A DNA stretch of 64,000 bases, taken from positions 1 to 64,000 of the forward strand of contig JAHBXZ010000001.1 of the NCBI GenBank assembly GCA_019636215.1, in the 5' to 3' direction. Below are positions 1 through 8,956 of the stretch, piece by piece. Below the pieces are notes generated by a model. It was not told where the DNA came from. It ran no database searches and saw only the letters and a program-made list of their open reading frames with translations. The translations under genes and the position numbers were made by a program. How positions within the stretch are numbered: the first letter of the stretch is position 1; each line of letters begins with the position of its first letter. This DNA comes from Planctomycetota bacterium (GTDB taxonomy: Bacteria; Planctomycetota; UBA8742; UBA2392).

Positions 1-725
1 CAGGGCCAGCAGCCGCAGCAGCCAGCCAAGTAACGGCGTTGGTCCACGGATGAGCAGGCTCTGTCGAAAAGCTCTGCCATTTGCCGTTCAGGCCCGAAGG
101 GCCGATTCTATCAGCCCAGGCCGAAGGCCTGGGAACCTGAGAAAGCCCCGGCCATCCGGCCTGTAAGGCCGGTTCGCCTGGCCGGGGCCAGTATGCCGCC
201 CCCGTCGGGGGCTCAGCGAACTCATGTCTCTGAACTCCGCCCTGACGGGCGGAGCTAATCCATGGCGCCCCCTGCGGGGGCTCACACGCCATGCCAACGT
301 TTTCGTCAGAGCCTGTGAACCTGTGTTCATCGGTGAGCCAAAGCCGCTACCGTGCATCACACGCACTACGCCCCTCGCTGGCGCTTCGGGCTCCTGTTCA
401 AGCCGTCGCCGTGATCTGTGTGCATCTGTGTCCATCCGTGGACCAAAGCCGCTACCGTGCATCACACACACACTACGCCCCTCGCTGGCGCTTCGGGCTC
501 CTGTTCAAGCCCTTGCCGTGATCCGTGTGTATCTGTGTCCATCCGTGGACCAAAGCCGTTGCCGTGCATCACGGCCCTCGCTGGCGCTTCGGGCTCCTGT
601 TGCCTGCACCCATGACTGAAATGTGACAATCGGGGTGGGTTGGCGTATCCCTCGCTGGCGCTTCGGGCTCCTGTTGCCTGCACACATGACCGAAATGTGA
701 CAATCGGGGTTTGGGGCGCTTGGCC
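1..725. repeat. Gene-free intergenic repeat block
   Basis: No convincing gene is present. From 341 a unit of about 105 bp is repeated (copies start at 341, 446 and, partial, 553), each carrying the core CTCGCTGGCGCTTCGGGCTC. A second unit of 74 bp starts at 575 and again at 649. The short frames across the block only translate the repeats, giving strings such as ARSASEG and SPKRQRG on the minus strand. I recall such strings from spurious proteins annotated in planctomycete genomes, which suggests a dispersed genomic repeat, but I cannot verify this here. Confidence 0.75.
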
Positions 726-2333
726 CTAGACCTTCTTTACCACCGGCATGCGTCGCCCGGCGCCGAATGCGTGACCGGAGATGCGCAGCACAATCGGTGC
801 CTGGCGGCGCTTGTACTCGGCAAGCTCGACCATGCGGATTACCCGGCGGCAGAGCTCGCGGTCGATGCCTCGTGCGGCAATCTGTTCGGCGTCCAGGCGC
901 TCATCCAGATAAGCCGTCAGGATGCGATCCAGCAGGTCGTAGGGCGGCAGGCTGTCCTGGTCGGTCTGGTTGGGGCGAAGCTCGGCGCTGGGCGGTTTGG
1001 TATGGATGGCATCGGGTATCTCGGCAAAGCGCCGGGCCATTTCGAACACCCGGGTCTTGGGCACATCGCCGATAACCTCCAGCGCACCGCACATGTCGCC
1101 ATACAGGGTACTATAGCCCACGGCGAGTTCGCTCTGGTTGCCCGTGGCCAGCACCAGCGCGCCGCCGGCGTTGCTGCGAGTCATCAGCACCAGCCCGCGC
1201 AGCCGCGCCTGGGCGTTTTCTTCGGCCAGGCCGCCGGGAAAGCCCGCCAGCCTGCGCTGCTGTTCAAAGGCCTCGTCGATGTCCACGATTTCAAAGCCGA
1301 TGCCAAGGTTGGCCGCCAGCTCGCGGCTGTCTTCGATGCTGCCCTTGCTGGAAAAGCGCGTGGGCATGGTGATCCCGTGAACATTGGCCGGGCCCAGCGC
1401 GCGGGCTGCCAGGCAGGCCACCAGGGCGCTGTCGATGCCGCCGGAAAGCCCGATCAGCGCCCGGCTGTGGCCGGTCTTGCGGAAGTATTCGGCCAGGCCG
1501 AACTGCAGCGCGCGGGTTTCAAGTTCCAGGTCGTCGCCGGGCCAGGGCGGGGCGGCAGCCGTCTGCCGGCTTTCCACCACGGCCACGCTGCTTTCAAACA
1601 GCGGCAGGCGCGCGATGGTGGCGCCGCCGGCATCACAGGCCACGCTGCCGCCGTCGAAGATCAGGTCGTCGTTGCCGCCGGCCTGGTTCACCAGCACGGT
1701 GAACAGCCCGGTGCGGCGCGCGGCGTTGGCCACCAGTTGTTCGCGGACCCGGTGCTTGCCGCTGCCCCAGGGGCTGGCCGAAATGTTGACCAGCAGCTGC
1801 GCGCCGGCGCGCGCGCACTGGTCGGCGGGGTCAATCGCGTAGTCAAGGCGGCCGACCAGCGATTCGTCGGTCCAGATATCCTCACAGATCAGCAGCCCCA
1901 GCCTGGTGCCGCGAAACTCGGCAACACAGGGGGTGTAGTCGGGCTCGAAGTAGCGGCGTTCGTCAAAGACGTCATAGGTCGGCAGCAGCGCCTTGCGCTT
2001 GGTGGCGATCACGCGGCCGTTGTCGCACAGCAGCGCGGCATTGTGCAGGCGCTTGCCCCAGGGGCGCTCGTTGGGCACACACAGGCCGAACAGCAGGCCG
2101 CAGTGCAGCTCGGCCGAAAGCTGCACCAGGCGCGCCGCGGCGGCGGCGTTGGCGGCCTCAAACCCCTGCTGGAACACCAGGTCGTGCGGCGGATAGCCGC
2201 TGAGCGCAAGCTCGGGCGCGATGCACAGCTCTGCGCCCTGGGCCACAGCCTGGCGCACGGCAAGCGACAGGGCGGCAAGGTTGCCCTCAAAGTCGCCCAC
2301 CAGCGGATTGGTTTGCAGCAGCCCAAGCTTCAT
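726..2333 (-). CDS. nadE: Glutamine-dependent NAD+ synthase
   Basis: Makes NAD+ from deamido-NAD+, ATP and glutamine, the last step of NAD biosynthesis, in the cytoplasm. The 535-residue protein has the two-domain form: an N-terminal nitrilase-type glutaminase (residues 1 to about 255) with a likely Glu41-Lys114-Cys150 triad (APELALSGYPP, TKRKALLP, LLICEDIW), and a C-terminal synthetase with the PP-loop SGGIDSAL at 297-304. The ammonia-producing domain is therefore on the same chain as the ligase. The length fits the short bacterial glutamine-dependent form. It diverges from the small gene beginning at 2386. Confidence 0.95.
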   Translation of the reverse strand: MKLGLLQTNPLVGDFEGNLAALSLAVRQAVAQGAELCIAPELALSGYPPHDLVFQQGFEAANAAAAARLVQLSAELHCGLLFGLCVPNERPWGKRLHNAALLCDNGRVIATKRKALLPTYDVFDERRYFEPDYTPCVAEFRGTRLGLLICEDIWTDESLVGRLDYAIDPADQCARAGAQLLVNISASPWGSGKHRVREQLVANAARRTGLFTVLVNQAGGNDDLIFDGGSVACDAGGATIARLPLFESSVAVVESRQTAAAPPWPGDDLELETRALQFGLAEYFRKTGHSRALIGLSGGIDSALVACLAARALGPANVHGITMPTRFSSKGSIEDSRELAANLGIGFEIVDIDEAFEQQRRLAGFPGGLAEENAQARLRGLVLMTRSNAGGALVLATGNQSELAVGYSTLYGDMCGALEVIGDVPKTRVFEMARRFAEIPDAIHTKPPSAELRPNQTDQDSLPPYDLLDRILTAYLDERLDAEQIAARGIDRELCRRVIRMVELAEYKRRQAPIVLRISGHAFGAGRRMPVVKKV

Positions 2334-2385
2334 GTTTGCGCCGGATCAGGTATGGTGCCAGCGTTATACTATGGAGGAACCTTCC

Positions 2386-2793
2386 GTGATCGGCTACTAC
2401 CCCATCAACCCGGCTGCCGCCCAGGACAACGAAGACGCTTTCGGCCCGCGGTTTTTCCGCACCCACTTTTTCGACCACATGCGCCAGGCCTGTGCCGTGG
2501 ACGGCCACACGCCGGTTCTGGAACTGCTGCTGACTTCGGGCCAGGTGCTGGATGTCAGCCACATCCTGGAACTGAAGCCCGAGTGCATGCTGGTTTCGGT
2601 GTTCCGCGACGAACGCACCTGCGAGGACACCTTCAACACCTACATCCGTTACCAGACCATCTACCGCATCAACGTGCTGAGCAAACCCAACGACGAACGG
2701 CCGATCGGCTTTCAGATGCAGAAGCTGCCGGCGATGCTGGACACCGACCGTGCCGGAAACGGCCAGGCCAAGCCCAGGCGCAAGAAGAAGTAG
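2386..2793 (+). CDS. Small conserved-looking protein, possible Sm-like fold
   Basis: About 135 residues, not recognised as a named family. The GTG at 2386 is preferred because GGAGG lies 7 nt upstream; an in-frame ATG at 2371 would start inside that ribosome-binding site. Residues about 36-92 alternate hydrophobic strands around a TSG turn (VLELLLTSGQVLDVSHIL) and end with YIRYQTIYRINVL, a layout reminiscent of Sm/Hfq barrels. The tail is basic (KPRRKKK), as for a nucleic-acid binder. The Sm comparison is my inference only. It is transcribed away from nadE and converges on the kinase gene, whose stop lies 3 bp beyond its own. Confidence 0.7.
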   Translation: MIGYYPINPAAAQDNEDAFGPRFFRTHFFDHMRQACAVDGHTPVLELLLTSGQVLDVSHILELKPECMLVSVFRDERTCEDTFNTYIRYQTIYRINVLSKPNDERPIGFQMQKLPAMLDTDRAGNGQAKPRRKKK

Positions 2794-2795
2794 CT

Positions 2796-5700
2796 TCAGC
2801 GCGCGGGGCGCTGGGCGATTCTGGCCTCGTCAATGCGAAGGCCGATGCGCCCGGCGGGGATCTCGACCTCGAACTCGGTGTACTCCCAAAACGGGCGGCC
2901 GGTGTCGTCCAGGATGATGCCGGCGGCGTCCTGGGCCTTGCGCGGGTTGCCGGCGTCGTCGCGGGCGAGGCGGCGGATGGTCCACTTCATGGGCTGGGCG
3001 GCCTCCATGGCGGCGCGAAGTTCCTCGCGCGACGTGATATGCCGGCCGTCAATGGCCCACAGCAGGTCGCCGACCTTGAGCCCCAGTTTCTCGCCGGTGC
3101 CGTCCTTGATGACTTCGACAATCGGCAGCACATCAAGCTGGGGGATGCGGGACTGCTCGAAGAAGCCGCGGAAGTCCACGATGCCCATCGGGCGGCCAAT
3201 GTAGTTGCCCTGGGCGTCCAGTTTGCGCGGCTCGTGGTAACGGCGGCGCATGCGGCCATCTGCGCCCGGCGCTTCGCCGCAGCGCCAGGGTTCCAGGTCG
3301 GCGCGGCGCTTGGCCAGAAAGCGCGCTGAGTTCTCGGCATACGGGGCGCGGATGCGGGCAAGCTCGGCGGCGTCGTGATCGGCCGGGGGCCATTGCTGGG
3401 CGGCAAAGCTGCCGAAGCCATCAATGGTAAGGCCGGTCATCAGCAGCAGGCTGTTGCGGATCTTGGCCGGCGGCAGGGTCAGCACGTTGACCGGCCAGAT
3501 GCGGGCCGTGGCGTCCAGGCTGGCGCTGGCGACCATGGTTTCGTCGGGCGAGATCGCGATGCGTGAAATGGCCTTTTCGTGGCCCGGCAGAACCAGCAGC
3601 TGGCGCCCGGCCGCGATGTCCCACAGGCGCACGGTCTTGTCGCCGGAGCCTGTATAAAGGCGTTTGGCGTCGCGGGTAAAGCGCACGTTGTGAACACCTT
3701 CGGTGTGGCCATGCATGATCTTGAGGCATTCCCAGCTGGCGGTGTCCCAGATGCGGATGGTGCGGTCGACCGACCCGGTGGCCAGCAGCTTGCCGTCAGG
3801 CGAAAAGTCGCACGAGGGCAGGGCGTCGGTGTGCCCGCGCAGAACGCGAACCTCGACCAGTTTGGCGACATCCCAGATGCGGCAGGTCTTGTCGGCGGAA
3901 ACACTGGCCAGCAGTTTGCCGTCGGGGCTGAAGGACAGTTCGGCAATGGGGTTGTCATGGCCGCGCAGGATGGCGTGGTTTCGGCCGCTTTGCCGGTCCC
4001 ACAGGCGCACGGTGTTGTCCACCGAACTGCCGGCCAGCAGCTTGCCGTCGGGGCTGTAGCACACATGGACCATCGGCGTGCCGACCACGCCGACCAGTGT
4101 GCGCACCTCTTTGCCGTTGGACTTGTCCCAGATGCGCACGGTGCCGTCAAAGCCGCTGGTGGCGACTTCGGTGCCGTCGGGGCTGAAGGTGCAGCTCATG
4201 ATCCAGCCCATGTGCCCGCGGAATGTCTGCAATGGCGCCAGCGTCGCGCTGTCCCACAGGATGGCCGAGCCATCCCACGAACAGGTCAGCAGCCGGCTGC
4301 CGTCGGGCGAAAAGCGCACGTCGAACAGTTCCTTGGTGTGGCCCACCAGCTGCCGTGCGTTGCTGTGGCCGAGCCACCACAGGGTCACGGTGCCTTCCAC
4401 GGTGCGCACGGCCAGCGCGCTGCCGTCGGGCGTAAAGGCCACACTGTGAACCCACGCACCCTGGCCGGGGATCACGTTGACGCGCTTGCGCGACTCCACG
4501 TTCCACAGCGCCACGGTGCCGTCGGCGCTGCCGCTGGCCAGGGTCTTGCCGTCGGGCGAAAACTGGACGGACAGCACGATGCTGGAATGGCCGCGCAGGG
4601 TATCGACCAGCTCTCCCTTGGAATCCCACAGGCGCACCGTGGTGTCCCAGCTTCCGCTGGCCAGGTAGCGGCCATCGGGCGAGTAATGGCAGGAATAGGC
4701 AATGCCCTCATGGGCGCTGAGGCGCTGCACGACTTCGCCGGTCGAGGTATCCACCACCCGGATCAGGTTGTCGGAACTGGCCGCCGAGATGCGCCGCTGG
4801 TCGCGCGACCACGACACCACCTGCATCCAGGCCGCGGGGTCAACCAGCCACTGGTGAATTGGCGCCAGGCTGCGCGCGTGGCTGACACGCACCTGCCCGA
4901 ATGTGGCGCCGCTGGCCAGCATGGAGCCGTCGGGGCTGTATTCCAGCGAAAGCACACGCCTCGGGCCAAGCGTTGCCGCGGGCTCATGGGCCAGCACCTG
5001 GGCCATGACCGTGAACGTGGCCATCGACCAGATGCGGATTGTGCCGTCGGCATAGCCCACCGAAAGCGACTCACCATCGGGGTGAAACGCCACGCACATG
5101 GCCGAGCCCGTGACCGACGGCAGGGTGGCGACCTCTTTGCCGGTGATGGTGTCCCATATCCACACGGTGCCTTCACTGATGCCGGTGGCGACATGGCGGC
5201 CATCGGGGCTGACGGCCACGCCGTAGATTTCCTCAAACCGGCTCTGCTGGGTGAAGCGCGGCACCATGCGCTGCAACAGCGGGTGCGAGCTTGGCGTGGC
5301 AATCAGAATGCCGCGGGCCTCGGCCTGTTCGCCGTGCTGAAGGCTTTCGGCGGCGAAGCTCAGCGCCTCGTTGTAGCGGCCTTCATCCAGGGCGATGCGG
5401 GCGCGCATGGCATAGGCGTCGGCCAGGCGGGCCTCGGCGACTTCCAGCGCCTCCACGGCCAGCGCGCGCTGGCGGTCGGCCTGCTGGCGCTGGCTGACGG
5501 CTTCCTGGCGCTGGCGGTCGGTTTCGCGGGCCTGGCGCTCGGTTTCCTGGCGGGCGCGCTTTTCGCTGTCGGTCAGGGCCAGGGCGCGCTCACGCTGGCT
5601 CATGGCCTCGGCGCGCTGGGACTCTGCCTCGGTGCGCTGCAACTCGGCCACGGCGCGGGCGTCTTCGGCCTGCTGCTTCTGTTCGGTGATCTGCAGGAAG

Positions 5701-7070
5701 TACCACACGCCGCTGCCCAGCAGTGCGGCCACGGCCAGCAGGGTGATCAGCGTGGCAGCCCGGTGGCGGGCGACAAAGCGCCGTGCCAGTTCCATGGTGC
5801 TGTACTGGTAGACGCTGAGTGTGCGGCCCTCGCGGAACGCGCGCACCTGCTCGACCAGCTCATTGACCATGCGCAGGCGGCCCGCGCGTTCGCGATGCAT
5901 GGCGCGGTCAATCAGTGCCGCAAGTTCGGGGGGCGCGTCAGGCTGGCGCTTCAGCACATGCTGCGGCGGGCCGTGCAGCACTTTCTTGACCACGCTTTCG
6001 GGTGTGCTGCCCTCATAGGGCGGAACGCCGGTGACAATCTCGTACAGGATCGCGCCCAGCGAATACAGGTCGCTTTGCTCGTCGACTTCGCTGATGTTGC
6101 CCGCCGCCTGTTCGGGCGACATGTATGCCGGTGTGCCGATCACGGCGCCGTCCATTGTGGCCGCGCTGGCATTGGTGACGCCGGCGGTGCCGGTCACCGG
6201 CGGGGGAACACTGCTGCTGGAGATCACCGAACTGGCCTTGATCACGCCGCTGCCCGAACTTGCGGGTTCAATGCGCGGCAGCGGCGGCAGGTTGCTGGTG
6301 CTTTCGTTGGCGTTCTTGACACGCGCCAGGCCCCAGTCGAGCACCAGCGTTTCGCCAAAGTCGCCCAGCATCAGGTTCTGGGGCTTCAGGTCGCGGTGGA
6401 TGACGCCGCGCGAATGGGCAAACGCCACGGCCTCGCAGACGGTGGTGAAGGCATCCAGCAGCTTCAGGCGGCGCGCCAGTTTCTCGGGGCCGGTGGCCTG
6501 GCTGTCGCGGATCTCGCGCACGCGGTCGGCCAGTGTTCGGCCGCGCACGAATTTCATGGTGTAGAAAGGCGAACCGTCCGGGCGCTGGCCGATTTCGTAC
6601 ACCGGCACGATGCCGGGGTGTTCCAGTTGGCCGGTGACGCGGGCCTCGCGCAGGAAGCGTTCTGCCTGGGCCAGCGTGCCGGTCTTGCGCGTGACGCCGC
6701 TGGATCCCTGGCGCCCCGGCAACAGTTCTTTCAACGCCACTTCGCGGCCGACGGCCACGTCGCGGGCCAGCAGCACGCGGCCCATGCCGCCACGGGCGTG
6801 CTCGCGCATGATCTCATAACGCTGCTGGGCGGGCTGGACCGTGGCCGGCGGCAGGTCGCCCTGCGGGCCGCCCGGGCCGATGGCCAGCAGCGTGTTCAAG
6901 GCGGCATCGTTGCCTGTGGGCGCGGCCGCGATGCTGAACAACGTTGCGCCCTCGGTGTCGGCTGGCGGCGGGTTCAGGGCATCGGCAAGCCCGGCATCAA
7001 GGTCAAGCAGGCCGTCGCCGCCGTCAGGCGGGTTGCCGGGTGCAGGTGGCTTGGTGCCGTGGTCGTTCAT
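2796..7070 (-). CDS. Ser/Thr protein kinase with WD40 double propeller and PDZ-like domain
   Basis: About 1424 residues. The N-terminal kinase domain has the Gly loop ARGGMGRV, the lysine motif VALKEL, HRDLKPQN and GTPAYMSPEQ; the DFG motif reads DWG. A transmembrane helix (TLITLLAVAALLGSGVWYFL) follows, then a long Gln/Arg/Glu-rich coiled coil. Next come 14 WD40 repeats of the form SPDGxxLAsGsxDgTvrlWD, which is enough for two seven-bladed propellers, and a PDZ-like C-terminal domain (GEKLGLKVGDLLWAIDG). It is likely a membrane sensor kinase with cytoplasmic kinase and extracytoplasmic propellers. The ATG at 7070 is chosen over an upstream TTG at 7103. Substrates are unknown; a PP2C phosphatase lies 4 kb away. 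Confidence 0.92.
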   Translation of the reverse strand: MNDHGTKPPAPGNPPDGGDGLLDLDAGLADALNPPPADTEGATLFSIAAAPTGNDAALNTLLAIGPGGPQGDLPPATVQPAQQRYEIMREHARGGMGRVLLARDVAVGREVALKELLPGRQGSSGVTRKTGTLAQAERFLREARVTGQLEHPGIVPVYEIGQRPDGSPFYTMKFVRGRTLADRVREIRDSQATGPEKLARRLKLLDAFTTVCEAVAFAHSRGVIHRDLKPQNLMLGDFGETLVLDWGLARVKNANESTSNLPPLPRIEPASSGSGVIKASSVISSSSVPPPVTGTAGVTNASAATMDGAVIGTPAYMSPEQAAGNISEVDEQSDLYSLGAILYEIVTGVPPYEGSTPESVVKKVLHGPPQHVLKRQPDAPPELAALIDRAMHRERAGRLRMVNELVEQVRAFREGRTLSVYQYSTMELARRFVARHRAATLITLLAVAALLGSGVWYFLQITEQKQQAEDARAVAELQRTEAESQRAEAMSQRERALALTDSEKRARQETERQARETDRQRQEAVSQRQQADRQRALAVEALEVAEARLADAYAMRARIALDEGRYNEALSFAAESLQHGEQAEARGILIATPSSHPLLQRMVPRFTQQSRFEEIYGVAVSPDGRHVATGISEGTVWIWDTITGKEVATLPSVTGSAMCVAFHPDGESLSVGYADGTIRIWSMATFTVMAQVLAHEPAATLGPRRVLSLEYSPDGSMLASGATFGQVRVSHARSLAPIHQWLVDPAAWMQVVSWSRDQRRISAASSDNLIRVVDTSTGEVVQRLSAHEGIAYSCHYSPDGRYLASGSWDTTVRLWDSKGELVDTLRGHSSIVLSVQFSPDGKTLASGSADGTVALWNVESRKRVNVIPGQGAWVHSVAFTPDGSALAVRTVEGTVTLWWLGHSNARQLVGHTKELFDVRFSPDGSRLLTCSWDGSAILWDSATLAPLQTFRGHMGWIMSCTFSPDGTEVATSGFDGTVRIWDKSNGKEVRTLVGVVGTPMVHVCYSPDGKLLAGSSVDNTVRLWDRQSGRNHAILRGHDNPIAELSFSPDGKLLASVSADKTCRIWDVAKLVEVRVLRGHTDALPSCDFSPDGKLLATGSVDRTIRIWDTASWECLKIMHGHTEGVHNVRFTRDAKRLYTGSGDKTVRLWDIAAGRQLLVLPGHEKAISRIAISPDETMVASASLDATARIWPVNVLTLPPAKIRNSLLLMTGLTIDGFGSFAAQQWPPADHDAAELARIRAPYAENSARFLAKRRADLEPWRCGEAPGADGRMRRRYHEPRKLDAQGNYIGRPMGIVDFRGFFEQSRIPQLDVLPIVEVIKDGTGEKLGLKVGDLLWAIDGRHITSREELRAAMEAAQPMKWTIRRLARDDAGNPRKAQDAAGIILDDTGRPFWEYTEFEVEIPAGRIGLRIDEARIAQRPAR

Positions 7071-7148
7071 GGGTCGGCGAGTATAGACACGGCCCGCGCC
7101 CAAGGCACGGCAGGGATTGCACAGATTTGTCGCCGGGCCGGCGGCGCG

Positions 7149-8474
7149 TTACTCGGCCCGGGCCAGGCCCTGCTCCAGGTCGCGGATGATGTCCGCCGCG
7201 GCCTCAATGCCGATGCTCAGGCGTATACCTGCGGGCGAGATGCCGCTTTCACGGCGCTTTTCCTCGGGCACGGCGGCATGGGTCATGGCGCCCGGGTTTT
7301 CAATCAGCGTGCGCAGTTGTCCCAGGCTGACGGCCAGGGTCAGGGTGTAGGCGTGCTTGGCGATCCAGTCGACAACCTTGATGTTGTTGTGCGGGTGGTT
7401 CGGGTCTTTCTCGACGGTCTCAAAGTAGATCATGTTGCCCGGCGCGAACTTGCCCTGGGTGTCGCGCATCTGGCGCTTGGCCAGGCTGAACTGCGGGTGG
7501 TTCTCCAGGCCGGGGTACACCACGCGTGCAACTTTGGGATGGCCGTGCAGGAAGCTGGCCACCTGCATGGCGGTTTCCATCTGGTGGTTCAGGCGCAACG
7601 GCAGGGTCGGCAGGCCGTAGACCAGCATCGGCCAGGCACTCTTGGGTGCCAGCGCGGCGCCGAAGTCCTTGCGGTACAGCAGCAGCTGCCCTTCCATTTC
7701 GTGTGGCCCGATCACCGCGCCGCCCATGTCGGTGCCGAATCCGCCGATGTTCTTGGTCAGCGAATGAACCACCATGTCGGCGCCATGCTCGATCGGGCGC
7801 TGGCAGTAGGGCGTGGCAAAGGTGTTGTCGATGATCACCAGGATCTTGCGGTCGTCGGGGCGCCTGGCGTTGTGACGGTCTGCCACGGCGCGCACGGCCT
7901 CGATGTCGATGAGTTCAAGTGTCGGGTTTACCGGGGACTCAAAGTAAATCACCCGCGTGGCGTCATTGATGGCGGCATCCAGCGCCGCCATGTCGCGCAT
8001 GTCAACAAAGGCGTGGCCGATGTTCAGCTTGGGATACCAGTTGGTGACCAGGCTGTAAGTGCAGCCGTACAGGGTCTTGTGGGCGACCAGGTTGTCGCCG
8101 GATTTCAGGACCACGCCCAGGGCCGCGGCAATGGCCGACATGCCGGTGGCAAAGGCCACGCAGAAGTCGCCGCCCTCAATGCCGGCGAGCTCGTCCTCCA
8201 GCATGCCGCGGGTGGGCTCATCCAGGCGGTCATAGATGTAGATCGGGCTGGTCTTGTGGGCGTCGCCGCTGGCGTACTCCTGAAAGCCCTTGGCGCCGCG
8301 CTCGGTTTTGTCCAGCCGGTAGGTGACGCTGCTGCTCTGCGGCGGGATGATGTGGTGCCGGAAATCCCACTTTTCGGTGAAGTGCCGGCCATGGATCAGG
8401 AAGGACTCCATGCTGGTGCCCGGCGGTATGTTGCGGTAACGCTTGCTGATGTCCGTGTTGTCGCGTTTGGCCAT
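7149..8474 (-). CDS. PLP-dependent trans-sulfuration enzyme (Cys/Met metabolism family)
   Basis: 441 residues of the cystathionine gamma-synthase / methionine gamma-lyase / O-acetylhomoserine sulfhydrylase family. Visible landmarks are the aromatic PLP-stacking region (TLYGCTYSLV), the PLP-contacting aspartate in IIDNTFATPYCQRP and the Schiff-base lysine in HSLTKNIGGFG. The N-terminal extension of about 45 residues is longer than in typical CGS proteins. Sequence alone does not separate lyase from synthase activity. It is monocistronic, 79 bp from the kinase gene on the same strand. No SAM riboswitch or methionine operator was noticed upstream. Confidence 0.88.
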   Translation of the reverse strand: MAKRDNTDISKRYRNIPPGTSMESFLIHGRHFTEKWDFRHHIIPPQSSSVTYRLDKTERGAKGFQEYASGDAHKTSPIYIYDRLDEPTRGMLEDELAGIEGGDFCVAFATGMSAIAAALGVVLKSGDNLVAHKTLYGCTYSLVTNWYPKLNIGHAFVDMRDMAALDAAINDATRVIYFESPVNPTLELIDIEAVRAVADRHNARRPDDRKILVIIDNTFATPYCQRPIEHGADMVVHSLTKNIGGFGTDMGGAVIGPHEMEGQLLLYRKDFGAALAPKSAWPMLVYGLPTLPLRLNHQMETAMQVASFLHGHPKVARVVYPGLENHPQFSLAKRQMRDTQGKFAPGNMIYFETVEKDPNHPHNNIKVVDWIAKHAYTLTLAVSLGQLRTLIENPGAMTHAAVPEEKRRESGISPAGIRLSIGIEAAADIIRDLEQGLARAE

Positions 8475-8572
8475 GGCGGGCTCCGGTTTTGTGCCCTTGG
8501 CATAGCAGGCGTCAGGGTCTGCGGGAAGCGATTGCCCCGGCGATGTGTTAGATTACGGGCACTGGAGCAGCC

Positions 8573-8785
8573 ATGTTGTGAGTCCTGGAAAGCGGCGTCC
8601 GTTGGATGGTCCGCAAGCTGTCAGGCAGCAAACGCGGTGGCGATTACTGCTGGTCTGCCTTTACCTGCGAGCAGCCTTCGCCGCCTTGGTACCTGCGTGG
8701 CAGCCAGCCGGCGGAAGCCGAGCCGCCTCCGGAAGACTCCCGCGAGGTTCCGGTGCTGCCGCAAAAGCCCGAAACCAGACCCTGA
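8573..8785 (+). CDS. Possible small protein, conventional start at 8606; in-frame TGA at codon 3 of a longer frame
   Basis: This lies in the 480-bp gap between two minus-strand genes. The ATG at 8606 opens 59 codons (MVRKLSGSKRGG...) with GC-rich third positions and an acidic, proline-rich tail (EAEPPPEDSREVPVLPQKP). In the same frame an ATG at 8573, with GGAG 5 nt upstream, is followed by TTG then TGA (8579-8581) and open codons into the 59-codon frame. It could be a plain 59-residue protein, a non-gene, or, speculatively, another recoded TGA. No family is recognised. The rest of 8475-8956 shows nothing I can name. Confidence 0.35.
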
Positions 8786-8956
8786 CGGCAGGCTGGAGCT
8801 CTTTCGGCGTTTGTATGCAGAGATTCCGCGCAGCGCCGGTCGAGCAGGGCAAGGAGCGCGGACGCAGGCGTGGCTGAAGGCCACGACGAGGTAGCGCGAC
8901 GAGGCCATGCGAAGGCCGCCGCAAGCGGAAGCCTGCAGACAAACGTTGAAAGTGCT

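Noticed and set aside
341..712. CRISPR array
   Set aside because: Units of about 105 and 74 bp are tandem copies, with no short spacers of uniform length and no cas genes.
711..3329. An 872-codon plus-strand open frame opposite nadE and the end of the kinase gene
   Set aside because: nadE on the other strand has catalytic motifs in full. The plus-strand translation is only a GC-driven shadow.
3579..8894. A 1771-codon plus-strand open frame opposite the kinase and trans-sulfuration genes
   Set aside because: It is a shadow frame of GC-rich minus-strand genes. It crosses two real genes and their gap, its translation is repetitive and lacks domains, and the minus-strand products show clear motifs.
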